A program made the position numbers and the translations under genes. The notes beneath the pieces were generated by a model. It was not told where the DNA came from. It was given only the letters and a program-made list of their open reading frames with translations, and ran no database searches. A stretch of 64,000 bases of DNA from Salinicola corii (GTDB lineage: Bacteria; Pseudomonadota; Gammaproteobacteria; Pseudomonadales; Halomonadaceae): the NCBI RefSeq assembly GCF_008298015.1, contig NZ_VTPX01000009.1:1-64000 (forward strand), given 5' to 3'. Shown here piece after piece: positions 59,953 through 64,000 of this stretch (position 1 is its first letter; every line of letters starts with the position of its first letter).

Positions 59953-61428
59953 TCAGGAATAGTGTACGTACATCGTCTTGCTCTTGACGTAGGCTTCCAG
60001 CCCGTACTTGCCGTCTTCGCCGCCAAGGCCGCTGTTGCGATACCCCTTGTGAAAGCCCTGGACTGATTCGCCGCCGCCGCGGTTGACGTAGATCTCGCCG
60101 AAATCGAGCTCCCGGGTCAGCGCCATCAGGTGCTTCACGTTCTGGGTGAACACATAGGCGGATAGGCCGTACTCCGAGGCGTTGGCGTACGCCATCGCCT
60201 GCTCGAAGCCGTCGACCTTCATGATCGGCGCCACCGGCCCGAAGATCTCCTCCTTCATGATGTCCATGTCGTTGTCGACATCGGTCAGGATCGTCGGCGC
60301 GTAGTAGTTGCCCTTGTCGTAATCACCGCCGGTCAGTCGTTTGCCGCCCGTCAGCAAGCGCGCGCCCTGGCTCTGGGCGTGTTCGACCATGTCATGGATC
60401 TTGTCGAGCTCTTTCGCGTTGATCTTCGGCCCCATGTCGACGTCCTTGTCGGTCAGCGGATTGCCGACCTTGAGCGCCTCGACGCGCTGCTTGAAGCGCT
60501 CCAGAAAGCGATCGTAGATGCCGGACTGCACGTACATCCGCTCGTTGCAGGTGCACACCTGGCCGCAGTTGTTGTAGCGCGAGGCGATGGCAGCGTCGAC
60601 CGCCGGGTCGAGATCGGCGTCGTCGAGCACGATGAACGGCGCCTTGCCGCCCAGCTCGAGACGCACGATCTTGAGATGTTCGGCGGCGGCCTTGTTGATC
60701 TCGCGGCCGCCGCGCACGCTGCCGGTCATGCTGACCAGCTGGGTGATCGGGCTCTGGATCAGGTGATTGCCGATGTCTCGACCGCGACCGTTGACCAGGT
60801 TGACCACCCCGTCGGGAATACCGGCCTGACGCGCCAGTTCGACCAGCTCGAGCGCGGTCAGCGGGGTCTCTTCCGAAGGTTTGAGCACGATGGTGTTGCC
60901 CGCCGCCAGGGCCGGGCCGAGCTTGCGGCCGATCAGCGCCGCGGGGAAGTTCCAGGCGGTGATGCCGACCACCACGCCGTGCGGAACCTTCTGGATCCAG
61001 ATCTGCTCGTCGGGGTCGTCCGCCGGGATGATGTCGCCCTCCAGCCGGCGCGTATTCTCGGCCGCGAAGCGGATCAGGTCGCAGCACATGCCCACGTCTG
61101 CATCGGATTCGGAGAGCGGTTTGCCTTGTTCGGTGGTGATCAGCCGGGCCAGGCGGTCCCGGTTCTCCTGGATCAGCTCCACCAGCCTGTAGAGGTGATC
61201 GGCGCGCTCGACGGCGGTCTTGCGTGACCAGGCGGGGAACGCATCCTGGGCTGCCTGGAGTGCTTGGTCGGCCAGCTTTTCATCGGCCAGTCGGGCCCGC
61301 GCAATGACCTCGCCGGTGGCGGGATTGAGCACGTCCAGCAGTTCGCCGTCACCGGTGAGCCATTGGCCGCCAATGAACTGGTTGTAGACGTCGACGCCGT
61401 CTTGCTGCGATTTGAGTGACTGACTCAT
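59953..61428 (-). CDS. aldA: AldA-type aldehyde dehydrogenase (491 aa)
   Basis: NAD-dependent aldehyde dehydrogenase close to E. coli AldA (lactaldehyde/glycolaldehyde dehydrogenase): YNQFIGGQWLTG, GVVVGITAWNFPAALIGRKL, VRLELGGKAPFIVLDDADLD with the general-base Glu, and NNCGQVCTCNERMYVQSGIY with the nucleophile Cys. The C-terminal NRGGGESVQGFHKGYRNSGL is specific to this branch. Length is normal. It appears to be a single-gene transcript. Confidence 0.94.
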   Translation of the reverse strand: MSQSLKSQQDGVDVYNQFIGGQWLTGDGELLDVLNPATGEVIARARLADEKLADQALQAAQDAFPAWSRKTAVERADHLYRLVELIQENRDRLARLITTEQGKPLSESDADVGMCCDLIRFAAENTRRLEGDIIPADDPDEQIWIQKVPHGVVVGITAWNFPAALIGRKLGPALAAGNTIVLKPSEETPLTALELVELARQAGIPDGVVNLVNGRGRDIGNHLIQSPITQLVSMTGSVRGGREINKAAAEHLKIVRLELGGKAPFIVLDDADLDPAVDAAIASRYNNCGQVCTCNERMYVQSGIYDRFLERFKQRVEALKVGNPLTDKDVDMGPKINAKELDKIHDMVEHAQSQGARLLTGGKRLTGGDYDKGNYYAPTILTDVDNDMDIMKEEIFGPVAPIMKVDGFEQAMAYANASEYGLSAYVFTQNVKHLMALTRELDFGEIYVNRGGGESVQGFHKGYRNSGLGGEDGKYGLEAYVKSKTMYVHYS

Positions 61429-61564
61429 CCTGATGTCTCCTTGTCTGACGCGACGACAGAACCTGTCGTCAATCGGTCACCGATCATTGTGACCTTGCGA
61501 CCTCAAGGTGGTAGACGAAAGGGGGAATGACAAGGAGATCATGGGGGCCCAGGAGGAATAGGCA

Positions 61565-61598
61565 TGTCTTCCCGACGATTGTTGCCATCGGGAAGACA
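61565..61598 (-). other. Hairpin downstream of the small membrane protein gene
   Basis: TGTCTTCCCGA (61565-61575) and TCGGGAAGACA (61588-61598) form an 11-bp perfect stem with a 12-nt loop. It begins 6 nt past the stop of the minus-strand gene at 61605. There is no U-run, so it is a weak terminator or an RNA-stabilising structure. Confidence 0.5.
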
Positions 61599-61604
61599 CC
61601 CGAC

Positions 61605-61892
61605 TCAACGAATCAGCCAGCTCAGTATCAGCAGGCCCAGCAGCAGCCAGACGATGCCGCCGACGATGCCGCCGCGAACCAGTGAGCGGATGCCACTGAC
61701 AAGCAGCAGCACGCCAATCACCAGCACGGCGATGCTGAAGACCGAATCGCTGATGCCCAGTGAGCCGGTCAATCCCTCGACGAAGCCGTCGAGTGCCTGC
61801 CACAGGCCGCCGAAAACGCCGTGCAGCCCATTGATCACGGCACGAATCACGTTGCCGATCGCTTCGCCGAGCCAGTTGAAGAATCCATCCAT
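61605..61892 (-). CDS. Small membrane protein of unknown function (95 aa)
   Basis: The N-terminal half is amphipathic (FFNWLGEAIGNVIRAVINGL, GVFGGLWQALDGFVEGL). The C-terminal half has two strong membrane helices (VFSIAVLVIGVLLLVSGIRS and GGIVWLLLGLLILSWLI). It lies 22 nt after nfo on the same strand and may be co-transcribed. No domain is recognised. Confidence 0.75.
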   Translation of the reverse strand: MDGFFNWLGEAIGNVIRAVINGLHGVFGGLWQALDGFVEGLTGSLGISDSVFSIAVLVIGVLLLVSGIRSLVRGGIVGGIVWLLLGLLILSWLIR

Positions 61893-61914
61893 GGTGAGGT
61901 CTTGTCCTGAAAAG

Positions 61915-62763
61915 TTAATCGGCGTGCTGCTGATCGCGCAGCCACTGGATTTCGTCCGGCCAGATCGCCGGTTCGACGGTTTCCAGTATCAGCGGTATGT
62001 CATCGGTGCGGGGATCGCGCATTAATGCGGTGAACCCCGGCAGGCCGATATTGCCCTTGCCGAGGCTGTGGTGGCGGTCGACCCGACTGGCGAACTCGCT
62101 CTTGGCATCGTTGAGGTGCATGCCGCGCAGGTATTGAATGCCGACCACGCGCTCGAACTCGTCGAGCATTGCAGTGGCGTCCGCCTCGGTGCGCAGGTCA
62201 TAGCCGGCGGCGAAGGCGTGACAGGTATCGATGCAGGCGCCCACGCGGGTCTTGTCGTCGACCTGTTCGATGATCTCGGCCAGTTGTTCGAACCTGAAGC
62301 CGAGATTCGAGCCCTGGCCGGCAGTGTTCTCGATCACCGCGACCACCGAGCGGGTCGCCGCATGGGTCTCGTTGATCGACTCCGCGATCCGGGCCAGACA
62401 GTCGCGCTCGCTGATCCGGTTGAGATGACTGCCGGGGTGGAAGTTGAGCAGTGTCAGCCCCAGCTGCTCGCAGCGCTGGCACTCGTCGATAAACGCCGCG
62501 CGGGACTTGGCCAGCCCCTCCGGGTCGGGATGGCCCAGGTTGATCAGGTAGCTGTCGTGGGGAAGTATCTGGGCCGGGCCGAAACCCTGCTCGCGACAGG
62601 CGCGCTTGAATGCCTCGATCGTACTCTCTTCCAGGGGCTTGGCCTTCCACTGGCGCTGATTCTTGGTGAACAGCGCAAAAGCGTTGGCGCCGATCTCGGT
62701 GGCGCGACTCACGGCCTGGTCGACACCGCCCGCGGCGCTGACGTGGGCTCCGATGGTTTTCAT
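61915..62763 (-). CDS. nfo: Endonuclease IV (282 aa)
   Basis: AP endonuclease of the Nfo family that cuts 5' of abasic sites during base-excision repair, using three zinc ions. The motifs are [78 protein letters not shown] and [13 protein letters not shown]. Metal-binding His, Glu and Asp residues are all in place and the length is normal. The start at 62763 gives [13 protein letters not shown]; the longer frame to 62901 is unconserved. Confidence 0.96.
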   Translation of the reverse strand: MKTIGAHVSAAGGVDQAVSRATEIGANAFALFTKNQRQWKAKPLEESTIEAFKRACREQGFGPAQILPHDSYLINLGHPDPEGLAKSRAAFIDECQRCEQLGLTLLNFHPGSHLNRISERDCLARIAESINETHAATRSVVAVIENTAGQGSNLGFRFEQLAEIIEQVDDKTRVGACIDTCHAFAAGYDLRTEADATAMLDEFERVVGIQYLRGMHLNDAKSEFASRVDRHHSLGKGNIGLPGFTALMRDPRTDDIPLILETVEPAIWPDEIQWLRDQQHAD

Positions 62764-62952
62764 GAGGTCATCCAATCCTTGGGGCTCGCGCTCGCAGTGT
62801 AGCAGCCGCGCCAAGGCGGTGTCCCGCGGCGGGAAGGGGCCGACGAAAAGGGAGTGAAGTGTCGCTTCGGGATGCCGATAACTGTTCTGATCGGCATGCA
62901 CGCTGACACCCGGTAATGGACCGGATCCGACAACAAGACCGTGAGAGACGCC

Positions 62953-63587
62953 ATGGATTCATCTTCTTCGCCCAGGGACCTGCTGACCGGTGTCTATGTT
63001 CGTGCCAATCGTCTGATGGAGCTGCTGCTGATCGTCCTCTGCTTCGCGACACTGGGAATGGCCGCCGTTCACGACCTGTGGTGGCCTGCCCTGGTCGTGG
63101 GGTTGCCGGCCAGTATCCTACCCATCGTGATGATCCGGTGCTGGCCGACCGCAGCGCCGGGGCGTCCCGCGATATCAGGGCGCTGATCGGCGACTCCCGG
63201 CAGCAAGTCGTGAACGGTACCGCCAGGGCGGAAGACGTCGCGCATACCATGGCCGACATGCTTGCCCGGACGAACGATGTCGCTCGGCTGATCGACGGGA
63301 TCAGCCGGGCCTGTTGCCGCCAGAGCGACGACATTGGCGAGGTCAACGCCGACCTGCGCGGGATCGGCCAGGATACCGAGGAGAACGGATCGCTGGTCGA
63401 GAGCGTCTCGCGTGCCTCGGAGCGACTGCGTCAGCAATCCTGCCTGCTGGATGAGGCGATCTCATCCTTCGACCTGGGGAAGACGATCGACGCGGCGGCA
63501 TCGAGCCGGTCTTCGGCTGGAGCGGCCCCATCGGGGGGACGCGCGCTCCCTCGGGTGGCCGGCCGAGCGCCGGCGGCAGTGGGGTAG
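62953..63587 (+). pseudogene. Methyl-accepting chemotaxis protein pseudogene with large internal deletion
   Basis: From ATG 62953 the product begins with a cytoplasmic tip and two membrane segments (YVRANRLMELLLIVLCFATL, LWWPALVVGLPASILPIVMI), as in short-loop chemoreceptors. At ~63140 the sense moves to another frame, which reads LADRSAGASRDIRALIGDSR, then DDIGEVNADLRGIGQDTEEN and LVESVSRASERLRQQSCLLD. That is the C-terminal arm of an MCP signalling domain. The HAMP region, the first arm and the hairpin tip, some 300 or more codons, are missing. The fused frames cannot give a working receptor. Confidence 0.8.
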
Positions 63588-63592
63588 CCTGG

Positions 63593-64000
63593 CTATTTGC
63601 CGGTGAATGACAGCCCGTCGCTGATCGAGCGCAACCGTTTCATGGCCTCGTCGCTGGAGAACGGCGGCTGGCGTGGGGGATCGTAGACCTCGCCACGGGT
63701 GCCCTGCACGATCAGGTCGATGGCGTAGCATGTATCGTCCACCACGGCGCGATAACCTTCGGCATTCTGGAAGTGGCTCATGCCGGCGTCGCCAAGGGTG
63801 AAGCCGGTAAACGCCTCTCCCGCCATGGTGGTCTTCGAGGGCATGGCCTGGGCATTGGTGGGCAGGGTCAGGCAGTGGTCCACGGCCTCGGCATCATGGC
63901 TTGCGCCCAAGCGCCACAGGGCGGTCGCCACGTCGTCGGATTCGGGGAGTTCCAGCAGGATCAGGCGATCGCCGGGCGCGTCGTCCGACAGTTGCCAGCC
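63593..64000 (-). CDS. Hypothetical protein, 5' end beyond the window (at least 135 aa)
   Basis: The frame is open to the window edge and ends at 63593. Visible stretches include DRLILLELPESDDVATALWR, NAEGYRAVVDDTCYAIDLIV and a C-terminal SSDEAMKRLRSISDGLSFTG. The pattern is that of a folded alpha/beta protein with host-like codon use. I do not recognise the family. It converges on the chemoreceptor pseudogene. The GTG at 63931 is an internal codon of this longer frame. Confidence 0.6.
   Translation of the reverse strand, partial: GWQLSDDAPGDRLILLELPESDDVATALWRLGASHDAEAVDHCLTLPTNAQAMPSKTTMAGEAFTGFTLGDAGMSHFQNAEGYRAVVDDTCYAIDLIVQGTRGEVYDPPRQPPFSSDEAMKRLRSISDGLSFTGK

Noticed and set aside
1-64000. 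CRISPR array, rRNA operon or replication origin
   Set aside because: No regularly spaced repeats, no rRNA-like sequence and no DnaA-box cluster were noticed on reading the window.

Overview
The window looks like chromosome of a GC-rich gammaproteobacterium, most probably Halomonadaceae (Halomonas/Salinicola-like). This is inferred from gene content (yajQ, nadK, glpG, a DUF1315 and DUF2797 pair, yigM/bioP, pepN, nfo, several transporter-linked catabolic operons) and from codon use. No rRNA or other lineage marker is present, so the family assignment is an inference. All product calls come from reading motifs and family resemblance by eye; no search was run.

Layout. 0.1-4.3 kb: an intact aldo/keto reductase beside a truncated paralogue, a divergent AraC regulator, an Asp/Glu racemase and two small genes. 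4.4-12.0 kb: an acid-sugar style operon on the minus strand (pdxA2, tctC, tctB, tctA, a Rossmann/SAF oxidoreductase, a TIM-barrel sugar isomerase-like enzyme), divergent from an FCD-type GntR regulator. A 12-bp palindrome overlaps the operon's -10 box. 12.6-19.9 kb: a genomic island in tRNA-Gly(CCC), bounded by a 24-bp direct repeat of the tRNA 3' end. It carries a broken integrase, an IS3 remnant, a Hint/DUF6916/GNAT/tail-collar cassette, a class D beta-lactamase lipoprotein, a umuC remnant and an Ldh-family oxidoreductase. 20-26.3 kb: small and housekeeping genes (Pmp3/YqaE protein, DUF6314, biotin transporter YigM, DUF1853, a cell-wall hydrolase, a monooxygenase).

26.5-34.7 kb: a LysR gene, then a minus-strand catabolic operon (DUF3100 permease, M20 amidohydrolase, 3-hydroxyacid dehydrogenase, aldehyde dehydrogenase, class V aminotransferase, VOC protein) whose substrate is unknown. 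34.9-37.4 kb: a PQQ dehydrogenase with its membrane anchor encoded as a separate small gene. 37.8-44.8 kb: nadK, a phosphoesterase, the overlapping glpG/DUF1315/DUF2797 genes, a divergent RimK-like amidoligase and GNAT pair, and yajQ. 45.1-54.3 kb: a molybdenum hydroxylase operon (CoxL fused to a CoxG domain, CoxM, CoxS) with an acyl-CoA ligase, an enoyl-CoA hydratase, a BenE transporter and an AraC regulator. This is probably an aromatic or heteroaromatic acid route through CoA thioesters. 54.3-64 kb: a DODA-type dioxygenase, DUF454, pepN, an MFS transporter, aldA, a small membrane protein, nfo, a collapsed chemoreceptor pseudogene and a gene cut by the window edge.

The best candidates for something undescribed are the island's Hint/DUF6916/GNAT/tail-collar cassette, the kinase-less PdxA2/SAF/TIM-barrel pathway, the DUF3100 operon, and the molybdenum hydroxylase/CoA-ligase operon. 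No CRISPR array, rRNA or complete mobile element was seen.
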